Source of the DNA: Stichopus chloronotus
Taxonomy: Eukaryota > Echinodermata > Holothuroidea > Aspidochirotida > Stichopodidae
Assembly: GCA_021234535.1 (NCBI GenBank)
Contig: CM037836.1
Span: forward strand, 27,642,769 to 27,706,768
Reading direction: 5' to 3'
Length of the DNA: 64,000 nt
In this document: piece by piece, positions 15,601 to 24,881 of the stretch
How the letters are laid out: each line of letters opens with the position of its first letter
How positions within the stretch are numbered: position 1 is the stretch's first letter
Made by a program: the position numbers and the translations under genes
The notes under the pieces: model-generated
The model's input: only the letters and a program-made list of their open reading frames with translations
What the model was told of the DNA's origin: nothing
Databases searched by the model: none

Positions 15601-18600
15601 ACAGGTACCTAACCAAAGATGTCAGAACCTGTTCCAAAATTGGTGCCTGGATCCACGGTTTCACTAACAAACACAAAATGCAGCATACAGTATTTCTAAC
15701 TAAGAACAACTTGATTCATGCTTGCATGAAAGATAAATGGTGTTATATTAAGATATAACTGTAGAAATATGTATTATGACTGAAGAAATACGGCCAATAT
15801 GACCAAAGAAATATGTATTATGACTTAACAAGAATTGAAATCCTAACGGAAGTCATATTTTTGGGTACCTGGGTACACGGCTTACTATGAAGTGTGGATA
15901 CCCACATCTAAATTTTGGACCCCGTGCAACCACTAGAAGGAAGCACACTGAGGCCTCCTTTTACTCAAGTCGCTGTTTAATCAGCAGCTAATTGTAGAGT
16001 GTAATGCATATTCATCATGCCATTACAACATACAGAAACATTCGTTCTCTGTCACATATACTTGCAATTAGACACCTATTTGATTAAGAACGGCATTGGA
16101 ACAATCACAGGGCAGTGTTGTATTTCTTTAAAATGGACGCAAATGTCACGAAACCCTGTCACAACATACCAGCTATCAACTTCGCATTCTGAATGGTCGG
16201 TCTCACCAGATACATTCGACTGAAAGAAGAAAAAAGAAGGGAAAGGAATGGTCAGTTTAATTTAAGTAGATTCACCGGCATAAGGGGATAAACACTGGAA
16301 ATAATACATAATAATCTGAAGATTAAATGTAAAATTTATATGGTACTTGGGGACGGGAGTTAATGTTACAATAAAGTCGTGATTAATGAGGATTGCCCAG
16401 GTTTTTTAAGGAGCAGGAAGCATCCCGACCAGTAAGACACATCCTCCCAATTTTCCCTAAACAAATTCATGTGTAGCTGTTAGCCTACTGCATATTATGT
16501 ATGATTTTTGCATGTGCAGTAAAAGTTAATTTGCTTTAATACCGTATCATCATCGCAAAGTGAGCACTTCCCTTCAAAAACATAGCCTACAGGTATAGTA
16601 CACCCCCAACCAACATTTGTTTAGGGACTTAGCAAACAAAATCCCTCCCACAGATCAATTTCTAAAAGTTATGTTCCACTTTCAGCTTAGAGAGAAGAGA
16701 AATATGGTAATGCAAACTGGAGTACAAACATGTGGAACATTTGGTCAATGGTAAAGTCACATATCAAGACAAACAAATGATCAAATAAAAGGTTCCTCTT
16801 TCATAACCTACAGCACAACTCCATCAGTGAGTTAAAAAAAAGAAAATATTTGGCCACACATATAGAAGAACTGTTTTCAATGGAAAGTATGAATGGTACT
16901 ACATACAGTCGGTGACTACATATGCAATGCAAAGAGCATGGAATAATCACTTGTGAAAAAGTTAAGGTTATGTTTTTGTCATCATCCAAAAGCATTAATC
17001 CAACAAAACCCATCCATGATTGCTTGAGAGGCCATGCATACCAGTGCTGAATCTACTAAATATCATTGCATGCTACGCAACATTAATTATGAAGTCTTTT
17101 GGGTTCATATCCAGCTATATTTCTCGTAGAAGAACTGTTTCAAAATGTAACTACCAAGTAATACCCTTACTTAGCTACAGAACTAAAAAGAACGTTTGTC
17201 AGCTGGTTATGAATCTTGACACTGTGAGGAATGAATCAACACCAAAACTGCTTCAGTGCACATAATCAGTCTTTCTCTAGTCACTGCAGAAGAAGTAGCC
17301 TATGCAACTACTGCACAATCAAAGTTTCACATTCACATTTCGAACCATTTTCATTCATATTCTTGATGTTTTGAAATGAAACTTTTCATGGGCAACTAGA
17401 TATGTTCAAACTTCCTGCCCGACAGAGTTTCTAACACTATGCATGTACAAAAAGGGCGTGGTCATTAAGATGTAATTGACCGTGATCTCTGTGGCTTGTG
17501 ACGTAGTTGACGACCAGCAATGATCAACATGATTTACCTACATAATTAGTAATTACATCATAATGGACACACTCTTTGTATACCTGCATAGCGTTGGAAA
17601 CTTTGTTGGGCAGGAAGTTTGAACGTATCATGTTGCCCATGAGAGGTTCATTTCAAAGCATCAAGAATATGAAAGAAAATGGTTTCAAATGGCTTAAAAT
17701 AGTCAGAAGACATGTTCCTTGACTGGAATCCCCCTTTAAATGGTCGCCTGTCTTTGTGCAAAACCTTGCACCAGTTGGGTGAGGTTACCCTTTCAGGCAT
17801 GGCAAAATAGTCAAAACTTTCTTAATTGGTGGCTGTCAAATTAGAACTGCTACATGTAGGTATCAGCTATAAATGACATTGGCTTTTTAAAAAATAGCTG
17901 GCAATAACAAGGACATAAACACAACTGTGATTCTTAAGTGAATAATCCATTGCACTGCAGACAGTTTGACATGCATTTAGAATCCATTCATTAATTTAGG
18001 AAGAGTTGTTTGAAGCAACTGACACCAACTAAGGAAATGACCTGTCATTCTACTCACCCAGGGCTCTCTGTTGCAATCTGTTTGGATTCCAACTTGTAAA
18101 TCTTATTGACTCCATGTTTCTAAAACAAAGGGAAGGTTTAAAAAACACAAAGGAAGGAGTTATTATCTCATATTATTAACAATATTATTTGCAGTATCCT
18201 CTGATACCACAACTTACTTAGCAATAAAACTCAAACTAACAATTGGCTCTATGATAAACATATTAACCATGCAGAGGTAACAGGAGCCAGGCAAACAGAG
18301 ATGTAACATGAAAACTACTGAATTGTTCACATAAACATGTACACATTTTACTACGCTGCTTTTAAAGTGAATGCTTTGAGGTCCTCACACACTATGCCAC
18401 GGGATGGGACACAACTCCTTGCAACGGGATTATTCAGGCACATCGCAAAGTGTGGAAGGCTTTACAACTACAGTAGTCACAAGCAGTCACGTAACTTAGT
18501 CTCATGCAACCGAACATGTTCCATAGCATGAGACTGAAATGTGTGACTGATCAAAATGGCAACATTTGGAATGAAACCACTGAAGATTAGTTAATATCCA

Positions 18601-21600
18601 TGTGGACAACATATCCTTGGACCTTACAGTACCTCTTCAACGTAACGTAGGAGTACATACAACCCAAATTTCATCACCTGCTCATAAATTCATCTTTTTA
18701 GTTAATGCATCCATTGAAAAACTGTTCGGCATGTGAATGTTGCACATGCACTTGGTATGTGTACATAGCACAGCATGAGTAGCATACTACATGTGTGATG
18801 CAGATCACCTCTTCCAGAAATGTCAACACAATTTTCAAGATGGGGAGAAGAACTAATAGAGGAGAACGAACCCCATGGATGTCTCATTGTGACGGTAATA
18901 ACTATGGTGATGTGTGGTAATTGCAATGGAACCCCAGTGCATTGCCAGGCCCCCATCTTTCCTGTGGATTCTGTAGTGCCCACCTGAAATTTCCCTATGT
19001 CCCCTGAGGGGCAGTGGGGGCACTTTGAAAACCAAGATCTAAAAACTAAATCAATATCCTTTGCTTTGATTCTGCATAAATCCTTGAAATTTGCACCTCC
19101 TGCTAGGCCATGCCGGTCCATTGTTATGTCATGAAAGCATGTGCAACACTTACAATGCTAATACCAGTTTACAAGTTGAAAAATTATGTGTCCAAAGTTT
19201 AGCAACTTAATGCTGTGCAAACACTCTCCGTGTTCATTTCAACAGAAGCTGCACAAATTTACAGGAACATTTTAAGACATATGCAGACTTCACCTGTTTC
19301 AACAGCTGCTTAATGACATTTGGACTCGAAAATATACAGTTCTTTGTAGCTTGTACACCTACTACAGTATTACTATGCTTCTTTATTGGACAACAATTTC
19401 TGTGATACTATAGACCGCCTGGTGCTCCATAAATACCCTCTAAAATGGTTTTGATGGTATTTCTGCACATATTGTCAAACATGTTGCCCGTTTTCTGTGT
19501 ACTCCTTTGACATACCTTTGTAATATTTCTATTGAACAAGGTATTGTTCCCACTTCCTTGAAAATCGCATGTGTAGTACCTGTACTTAAAGCTGGCGATA
19601 GTGAGCATGTGAATAATTATAGTCTCATCTCTATCCTTCCTTACTTTTCAAAGGTTCTTGAAAAATAAATGTTCTCAAGACTATATACTTTCCTAAATGA
19701 GCACAATTTACTCTATGAGTACCAGTTTGGTTTTCTTCCTGGTCGCTCACCTACACATGCTATTATTCACTTTACTGCTAAAGTTATGGATGCTTTTGAT
19801 AGAATTCACTTTGCCTATGGGATTTTTCTTGTTCTGTCGAAAGCATTCCACACAGTTGATCACTTCATTTTACTGGATAAACTTGAGCACTACTGAATCA
19901 GAGGTACCACCTTGCAGTGGTTTAAAAGTTACCTCAAGGGTTATCAACAGTATGTTGCAATCAATAATGTCAACTTCCTATTTAAGTCTATTTCGTGTGA
20001 TGTGCCTCAAGGTTCAATTTTGGGTCCTTCACTTTTTGTAATCTACGTCAATGATCTCAACAGTGCAAGTAACAAAGTTCACATCATTTTCTATGCAGAT
20101 GACACTACAATGATGACCTGTTTCTTTCAAGTCCTGATATAAATGTTCTGCTAAATACATTTGAGAATGACTTTATCAATATTCATAGTAGATTCTGTGC
20201 AAACAAGTTACCACTCAATGTGCAGAAATCTTCATCATTATATTCAGTTCATCTCCCAAGAAACTTAACGTAAATATGAATAGTATTCACGAGAAAAAAA
20301 TCATGCTCTCCAATGTTACCAGGTGTCTTGCAGTATTTATTGATGAACACATGGAGCAACCAGATCGATTATATGTAGACTTATATCCATTATATACATA
20401 AGTCTCCAAAAGGTTTAGGTATTCTTAACAATCTGTCATATCCTCCCCCAGAGCATTATGATTACTTTGTACATTATCCTTATTCTTAATTTCTTTACCT
20501 ACTGTAACATTGTTCGGGGCATTACTTATCCCTCTTTATCCCTCAACCTCTTTTTACTTGACAGAAAAGAGCAATTGGCTAAATTTGTAACGAAGATTAC
20601 CTTTATCATGTTGCTCCTCTGTTTAACAGCATGAATATTCCTATATAACATATCTTCCCAACTATGTATCCGATTAATTGGTTTTAAACTTTGAAACTCT
20701 CCTCCTAATGCCACTGTGATTGGTTAAACTGTAAATATTTTCAGAGAAACAGTTGAAATTTCATCTTATTTCAAACTACTGTAGCATTGACTCATCTTTT
20801 GTATGTATTTTTTTTATATTTATTTCATTACTTTTAAATTGTCATAACCTTATTTTGCTTATCACTTTGTATTTAAGGGTGGCAACGTACATTAATTCCA
20901 TCCAGCTTCTTGTCGTCACACCCCCATCTCTTTTAATCTGCTCACACCTATTTATTTAGAATAGACTGAAATAAGTTCAAAGATCATCTTGTTTTCAAGT
21001 AATTTTGGGACAAACCTTCAACAATTGAGCACTTGCTATGCGGTCTAAAGGTCTCATCAAGTTGGGATCGAGGATAAGATCTTTCTGCACTGAGAACTGA
21101 AAAGGAGAAAATAATGAAATGAAGCATGTTGTACGGATACATTCATGATACAACAGAAGACTTTTCGTAAAATGCTCAACCGATGCAAAATATATCAACA
21201 GATGATGTTGTAAATTATGCAAAATGTACCATACAGTAAGTCCTTATGAAAAGCACAAAAGTCAAGCAACAGTACAGTATGGCATATGGTGCTGAACAGT
21301 ACTGTATGTTACACAGAAGAAACTTCACAAAGCAGACATTGGCTGTACTCATAAAATATATGCCTATATCCCCTGTTCTCACAAATAAATGTCATGATCC
21401 ATAATTTCTGACTATCAACTGTCATGACCAGCAACCCAGGACCTGTTACTTGTGAACAGGTACCCTTTCTTTGAGTTACATTGTCGGCATGCATGTGTGA
21501 CCAGTCGGTCAGAACTGTCCAATGGTGTCACTCAAACTCAGGGAGCATGCAATTTGTTCCAATTCAGAGAGTGAGGACCTACACTATAAGTTTTGACAAA

Positions 21601-24281
21601 ATTAACACTGTATAATGTGCATAATGTCCATAGGGAAAATCCCTTCCATATTGTGAGATCCATTACTTTGGTAAATTCAAACATGTATGGCCTGAAGTAC
21701 TAGCCCTTGTCCATACCTGTACAATACTATTTATTGTCATTGATGCCACATGAAGTACAGAATGTACAGTACAAGTTGCATCAGGATACAAACCATTTAC
21801 AGCAGGGTTGGACAGTACCAAAGTCTCTACTGGTATTCATGGTACAGATATTCGCATTACTGACATTTAACCTTATCGAAGAAGGAAACTAACCAGGAAC
21901 ATGTTTTGTCTTTACAGCTTAACTCCATTGCAGATCTATTATTCCACTAAGTTATGCAATTGTTGACGGACAATGCTTGAGTTACAAATGAACAAAGTGG
22001 GATTAAGGATTGTCAGTAATTTTGGGATAGCAAGTATTCTGTACAGTCAAAGTATTTTGAACTTTCATTGGATTTTCCTCCCATGATAGACTTAAATTGG
22101 TCAGCAGATGAAGCACGAAGTGTTGAATGTCAAAATCATGATATAATTTTGGTCACCAAGATTTAAGTTGCAATTGCCATGGCGACCACAGCAACAGGAA
22201 TTGTCAAGTATTGATCATGCCCAGGACATGCAGCAGTCATCATGATCAATGGCTTTATCAATTAAAGGAGGACAACAGAAAAATAAAAAAAAAGAACAGT
22301 AGGACAGTAGAGGGTCATGAAACCCTCAGTATTACTGGCCTATTAATGCACAGTGACCACACTGTAGTAACTTGTTCACTCAAGTAGTCTTGCTAAGACC
22401 CTAGTAATGTACAGTAGTACAGTATCACATGCACCATGCTTCATTTGTACAGAGCTGACTGCATCCTCTGCTGTTCCTTGCCAATTTCTACTTCACACTA
22501 CCATCAGCTTGTACATTTGCTACCATCATGTGCAGGTTATGATCATACTGTAGGCACTTAATCGTACATCCCTTACACTAATATGTCTTTGGAGTGATCT
22601 GCCACAAGTGTTTAAAATTGCTCATGGGGTTGATAATTTTGTTTTCAATCATTTTTTTCTGTGGTATAATCCAAGGAGATTTAAGCTTCAAAAGATAGGC
22701 TGGATAAATGGATGGTCTGTGGTGATTCTGTAGTGATGTCTACTTTAGAGTGAATGCCTTGATAAGAATGCACTTGACAAACATTTTAGCAGTGTGGGAG
22801 ATTGTGTTTATTATTGATTTGAGGCTGGGGTTTGGAGATGTCTGCGACAGCTTTCAGGGTCTTTTCATGTAAACATTGTCCTCTGACCTTTTACTCAAAC
22901 TTCATGCCAATACATTTGGCATGTATGTTGTACTGCACTGCCCTCGAGGAAAAGTACACAACAGTTGGCCCTACAAAATCAAATTACAACAACTTACTCC
23001 GAAAATACATTGGCCTACATGCATAGGCTAGCTGAGTTAGATGTAACTTAAATGGTCTCAGAAGTGCTGTTTCCTACACTATGATCAACTGTCTAACTGC
23101 ATAAAAAAATCTAACATACAGTATATAGTGCATACACCAAACCTCCCGCGCTGCCAAACTTCGCACACCCCTAAAAACATAAGACCTAAAATGCAATGAC
23201 CTGCTGTAATAGCTGGACAAATTTTTTACTACAATGCGTAAAATGACTGAAAAGAAAGCTGAGAAACTGCTCATTTAATCGACCTTGCCTGGTTAGTCAA
23301 CTTTACAGTACTTCATTTACATAGGAGAGGTAGGCTAGAGCATCCTTTTAGCAGTTTCCCCCGAATATTACAAATTTTCAAATCATGACTTTGACTCTTC
23401 AATGGAATTTTTCCTGACAATTTTTGTTGCTAGCTAGCTTGTTCACAGGTTTTTCCTGTAGGTTTAGTCACAGGATTTGGTTAAAAGGACACTGTTCATG
23501 TAATGATTGCCATGCTAACATTAGTGAGGTGCGCGAACTTTGGCAGGTTTACAATGTATCGTGAACTCAAGTGAATGTTGGTTAAAATGACAGATTTCAT
23601 GATACAATCCAGAGCATATTGGATCAAATTACTTGTATAGATTTGTGAAAACAAGAAAATTAGATTTGCTGTGATTTTGAATTTCAAGCAGCTAGAGATT
23701 CCAAGGTTTTTATGTTGTTTGATGCAAGAAGTTTTATACATCCATGCTATGTACACACTGCATCATGAGGAGAGAGGATAAACTATTTTGACTAATGCCT
23801 AGCCAGTAATCTGTGTTATGAATTTAATGGCCTTTAACATAAACCCACAGGCCTATACCTAGGCCCCCTATTTACACTGCTGCAAATTCAGAGGGAAGGG
23901 ACTTTGCCTATCCTCCTTTACTACTGTTGGCATACCACTTACAGTATGTACAGCTACTGTAACTTGAGACCAGGGAGATTTACAGTAACTAACTCAAGAG
24001 GTAACATTACTGATTGACATCCTTACTGCACATCCTGCACTCCCGGACAAACTCCATTGTTGGAATGAATTAGAAAGACAGCTGTTAACTGATTCCATGT
24101 TTCCATAAGATGTTACTCTTTAAATTTTTGTGACAAGCATGGGGATTTCCGGAAAAATATGACAAATACCAACCGACTCCAGGAGATGAACCAACTGCTC
24201 CTTTGCCAATCGACGAAGGACAGACATGTCTGGCAAAGGCACTCCGGAAGGACCAAGAACGTTGCCATCTTGTGTTGCCAT
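567..24281 (-). CDS. VPS33B: VPS33B, coding exons 1-13 (3' part off the left edge)
   Basis: Vacuolar protein sorting-associated protein 33B, a Sec1/Munc18-family protein. In animals it pairs with VIPAS39 and acts in late endosome, lysosome-related organelle and apical recycling traffic (family knowledge). Thirteen exons join in a continuous frame: 24281-24170, 21089-21016, 18119-18058, 16219-16170, 13991-13924, 12556-12511, 9511-9417, 7777-7673, 6934-6760, 6632-6559, 5244-5158, 3531-3438 and 644-567. All have AG acceptors, GT donors and matching phases, and give about 373 residues. They align in order with vertebrate VPS33[19 protein letters not shown] near the N-terminus, [102 protein letters not shown] and [10 protein letters not shown]. 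The match is to VPS33B rather than VPS33A, because the linker and the NVFGFLSQ segment are of B type. The remaining C-terminal 40% is not seen between 1 and 566, so it should lie off the left edge. No frameshift or stop is seen in the exons. Confidence 0.95.
645..3437 (-). other. VPS33B intron 12
   Basis: A 2.8-kb intron with good GT/AG ends. Its only recognisable content is a roughly 100-bp tandem repeat at 2021-2306. The rest is AT-rich unique-looking sequence with no coding support. Confidence 0.85.
2021..2306. repeat. Tandem repeat, about 100-bp unit, nearly 3 copies
   Basis: Units begin near 2021, 2121 and 2221. Shared words include TTATGTKTGCATCATRTATC, a TTTTGCACTGG-like stretch and AAACACCAAATCAAG. 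The copies have diverged. An open frame on the minus strand across them is a by-product of the repeat and is not taken as a gene. Confidence 0.8.
3438..3531 (-). CDS. VPS33B: VPS33B coding exon 12
   Basis: Codes residues 317-347: [20 protein letters not shown] followed by [11 protein letters not shown]. It matches [22 protein letters not shown]. Acceptor TTCTGCAG, donor GTAAGT. Confidence 0.95.
3532..5157 (-). other. VPS33B intron 11
   Basis: About 1.6 kb with a poly-C run near 4442-4456 and a short GT run near 4660. No exon or mobile element is recognised. Confidence 0.8.
5158..5244 (-). CDS. VPS33B: VPS33B coding exon 11
   Basis: A phase-0 exon of 29 codons (residues 288-316): [20 protein letters not shown] followed by AKAVQTGYS. 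It matches [20 protein letters not shown] and separates VPS33B from VPS33A. Acceptor CCTTTAG, donor GTAAGT. Confidence 0.96.
5245..6558 (-). other. VPS33B intron 10
   Basis: About 1.3 kb. Around 5813-5850 there is a GGGGCGCAGCCAGG stretch followed by a G-rich run, resembling the end of a dispersed repeat common in invertebrate deuterostomes. An A-rich tract lies at 6438-6470. No exon is recognised. Confidence 0.7.
6559..6632 (-). CDS. VPS33B: VPS33B coding exon 10
   Basis: Codes residues 263-287 ([20 protein letters not shown] then SDDL). It matches [22 protein letters not shown]. The acceptor follows CTGAACAG and the donor is GTGAGA. The short length and exact phase fit between exons 9 and 11 support it. 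Confidence 0.94.
6760..6934 (-). CDS. VPS33B: VPS33B coding exon 9 (core SM-protein motif)
   Basis: Codes residues 205-262 and is the most diagnostic exon. It holds [19 protein letters not shown] (DRDHD at residues 235-239) and [15 protein letters not shown]. In Sec1/Munc18 proteins the strand ending in DRxxDxxTPL sits in the core of domain 2. Acceptor TTTCAG, donor GTATGT. Confidence 0.97.
6935..7672 (-). other. VPS33B intron 8
   Basis: About 0.74 kb of AT-rich sequence between exons 8 and 9. It carries open frames without similarity to known families. Nothing else is seen. Confidence 0.8.
7673..7777 (-). CDS. VPS33B: VPS33B coding exon 8
   Basis: A phase-0 exon of 35 codons (residues 170-204). 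It begins [20 protein letters not shown] and ends at [10 protein letters not shown], matching the GDQRWINTVAQALHLL and FPNCYGIGRCAKM segments. Acceptor TGTCAG, donor GTGAGA. Confidence 0.95.
7778..9416 (-). other. VPS33B intron 7
   Basis: About 1.6 kb. It holds the minisatellite at 8235-8385. The remainder has no recognisable element. Confidence 0.8.
8235..8385. repeat. Minisatellite, about 35-bp unit, 4 copies
   Basis: The word CCAACTTGTGAGGATTACC and variants recur four times, each followed by RCAGGTTAGTTGCA or close variants. The period is 34-37 bases. Later copies are more uniform than the first. Confidence 0.85.
9417..9511 (-). CDS. VPS33B: VPS33B coding exon 7
   Basis: Codes residues 138-169, including [20 protein letters not shown]. 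This matches the [21 protein letters not shown] motif typical of Sec1/Munc18 proteins of the VPS33B type. Acceptor TCCTCAG, donor GTAAGT. Confidence 0.95.
10506..10705 (+). mobile_element. Hairpin MITE-like element, copy 1
   Basis: Begins ACAATCTTGGACAAAATAC and ends AATTTTGTCCAATGTTGT, so its ends form inverted repeats (one mismatch near the tip). Inside, a CCCCGCGCCCCTGTTCAATG block is answered by the inverted CATTGGAAAGGGGCGCGGGG block. The whole element can therefore fold into one long stem. It is about 90% identical to copy 2 by eye. It has no coding capacity, and target-site duplications are not clear. Confidence 0.85.
11595..11672 (-). ncRNA. Possible tRNA-like remnant
   Basis: On the minus strand a GGGGTTCGATTC box resembles the B box/T-loop of a tRNA. 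It is followed by ACGGCATGACC and preceded by a CCTTGGAAAGGGAGGCC stem-like segment. No complete cloverleaf could be drawn, so this is a tRNA-derived repeat fragment or chance. A tRNA covariance-model scan would decide. Confidence 0.3.
12280..12480 (+). mobile_element. Hairpin MITE-like element, copy 2
   Basis: Same family and orientation as the copy 1.8 kb away. The terminal inverted repeat is perfect over 17 bases (ACAATCTTGGACAAAAT at the left, its complement at the right). The inner GGGGCGCGGGGTTTCATG block is retained. It ends 30 bases from VPS33B exon 6, close to the exon's donor. Confidence 0.88.
12511..12556 (-). CDS. VPS33B: VPS33B coding exon 6
   Basis: This 46-base exon codes [15 protein letters not shown] (residues 123-137). 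It matches KFYACEMVLEEEGIYG of vertebrate VPS33B. Acceptor CTTTCAG, donor GTAACA. Confidence 0.93.
12557..13923 (-). other. VPS33B intron 5
   Basis: About 1.4 kb between exons 5 and 6. No repeat, exon or regulatory element could be supported. Confidence 0.8.
13924..13991 (-). CDS. VPS33B: VPS33B coding exon 5
   Basis: Codes residues 100-122 ([20 protein letters not shown] then PRR). This corresponds to the lysine-rich strand region VNADKLAGRTRKYKVIFSP of vertebrate VPS33B. Acceptor CTTCAG, donor GTAAGT. Confidence 0.93.
13992..16169 (-). other. VPS33B intron 4
   Basis: About 2.2 kb. A TA dinucleotide run lies at 15349-15363. A short direct duplication (GAAATATGTATTATGACT twice) lies near 15767-15825. 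No coding exon is recognised. Confidence 0.8.
16170..16219 (-). CDS. VPS33B: VPS33B coding exon 4
   Basis: This 50-base exon codes [16 protein letters not shown] (residues 84-99). It matches the conserved LCFLVRPRIKNMRYIA segment of the Sec1 domain. Acceptor TTTCAG, donor GTATGT. Phase 2 in, phase 1 out. Confidence 0.93.
16220..18057 (-). other. VPS33B intron 3
   Basis: About 1.8 kb. Its recognisable content is the foldback element at 17335-17692. The rest shows nothing that can be named. Confidence 0.8.
17335..17692. mobile_element. Foldback MITE-like element
   Basis: The left arm (17335-17462) and right arm (17567-17692) are inverted copies of about 125 bases. Shared words read outside to inside include CATATTCTTGATG, TTTGAAATGAA, CATGGGCAAC, GTTCAAACTTCCTGCCC and GTTTCYAACRCTATGCA. 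A roughly 100-base spacer separates them. There is no coding capacity. Confidence 0.85.
18058..18119 (-). CDS. VPS33B: VPS33B coding exon 3
   Basis: Codes residues 63-82 plus two bases: [20 protein letters not shown]. This corresponds to the HEVDKLYKVENKP region of the vertebrate protein. The acceptor TTTTAG and the donor GTGAGT are both good. Phase 0 in, phase 2 out. Confidence 0.93.
18120..21015 (-). other. VPS33B intron 2
   Basis: A 2.9-kb intron that hosts a decayed LINE in antisense orientation (19400-20960). A 139-codon minus-strand frame at 18702-19121 has no recognised similarity and is not called as a gene. Confidence 0.8.
19400..20960 (+). pseudogene. Decayed non-LTR retrotransposon (CR1/Jockey-type reverse transcriptase)
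   Basis: A 5'-truncated LINE remnant, antisense to VPS33B. Reading across broken frames, reverse-transcriptase blocks appear in order: [20 protein letters not shown], the [14 protein letters not shown] block, [39 protein letters not shown] and FYADDTTM. It is dead: there are in-frame stops near 19667 (before MFSRLY) and 19894, and frame changes upstream and just after the YADD box near 20125. The first catalytic Asp (normally LSKAFDTVDH) is His. The YADD pair is intact. The downstream AT-rich part up to about 20960 is probably its 3' UTR, and that limit is a guess. Assignment to CR1/L2/Jockey rather than a named family rests on motif style only. Confidence 0.88.
21016..21089 (-). CDS. VPS33B: VPS33B coding exon 2
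   Basis: Codes residues 38-62, including [20 protein letters not shown], which matches the DLMSPLDRIAN-type segment of vertebrate VPS33B. Two AG acceptors seven bases apart are possible, giving an exon start at 21096 or 21089. Each keeps frame with one of the two exon 1 donors. The donor is GTTTGT after AAG. Confidence 0.92.
21090..24169 (-). other. VPS33B intron 1
   Basis: A 3.1-kb first intron. Many TACAGTA/TACTGTA words occur between 21230 and 22450. No exon or complete mobile element is recognised. Confidence 0.8.
24170..24281 (-). CDS. VPS33B: VPS33B coding exon 1 (start codon exon)
   Basis: Codes residues 1-37 plus one base. The ATG is at 24281-24279. Upstream in the same frame there is a TGA stop before any other ATG, so this is the first possible AUG unless an upstream exon is spliced in. 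The peptide [20 protein letters not shown] matches the conserved N-terminal helix of VPS33B. The preferred donor is GTATTT after 24170. A GTTGGT after 24174 would give a phase-0 alternative that pairs with the upstream acceptor of exon 2. Confidence 0.9.
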
Positions 24282-24797
24282 ATTCAGACCTGGGGGAGAT
24301 GGCAAGCTTCGAAGTCGACGAGGAACAACTTTTACATTTCATATGATGGAGAAAGAAATTGGAAAGCAGGCGTAACGTCGTATTGTATGTTACTTTGTTA
24401 GTTCTTACAGTTACACTGCAGCATGTGCGAACTGCTAACTGTAACTCGTTCAGTCTACCTCCCACTGTACTGTATATTGTCATTGGTACTAGTACTGTGG
24501 AGCTCCGATCATGACCTGAGTTTTGCACTCTTGTATGCGCTCTTGTTTACGTAGCAAAATATCCCTTATACAAAGTAGTATGATCCGTTTGCAGCGTTTA
24601 GTCACAATTTCGTCAATATTATGTGCAATGAAATGAACAGGGATTTATTTTTTCACCCATCGAATTTTATCATAGATGCTGGCATTGTATTAATTTTTCT
24701 CTCAAGTAAAGTATATCTTGATTCTAATTTTGGACGATGCCGTGTCAAGCTTTGTCAAGTTTATGCAAGAACTAAAGTAAGCAACAAATTTCCGAAG
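24282..24797. promoter_or_regulatory. Divergent (head-to-head) promoter interval, VPS33B / MCEE
   Basis: This 516-base interval separates the VPS33B ATG on the minus strand from the proposed MCEE ATG on the plus strand. Both 5' UTRs and the shared promoter should lie here. No TATA box at a convincing distance and no strong CpG island is visible by eye. The call rests on gene layout. If MCEE starts at the in-frame upstream ATG (24621), or its first exon lies elsewhere, the interval changes. Confidence 0.5.
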
Positions 24798-24881
24798 ATG
24801 ACATCCCTTGTTATCCCACACTTACTAAGGTTTTCATCATTGACGACCAGAAAGTTCCTTCATGAAGCACTAATTAGCGTG
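24798..24881 (+). CDS. MCEE: MCEE coding exon 1 (proposed)
   Basis: Codes MTSLVIPHLLRFSSLTTRKF and LHEALISV, then a GTATTG donor in phase 0, which fits the phase-0 acceptor of exon 2. The peptide has basic and hydroxylated residues and no acidic residue in its first 21, as expected of a mitochondrial targeting sequence. The resulting lead before WNLG is 48 residues, close to the human length. The frame stays open upstream to an ATG at 24621, but that longer start would put an unlikely acidic and hydrophobic extension in front. This is inference from phase and composition; a transcript would settle it. Confidence 0.55.

Noticed and set aside
18702..19121. 139-codon minus-strand frame, the second longest in the window
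   Set aside because: No recognisable domain, no conserved flanks, within an intron; composition does not stand out.
24085..24528. 147-codon minus-strand frame overlapping VPS33B exon 1
   Set aside because: It is in another frame than the conserved VPS33B peptide and continues into the intron; a shadow of exon 1.
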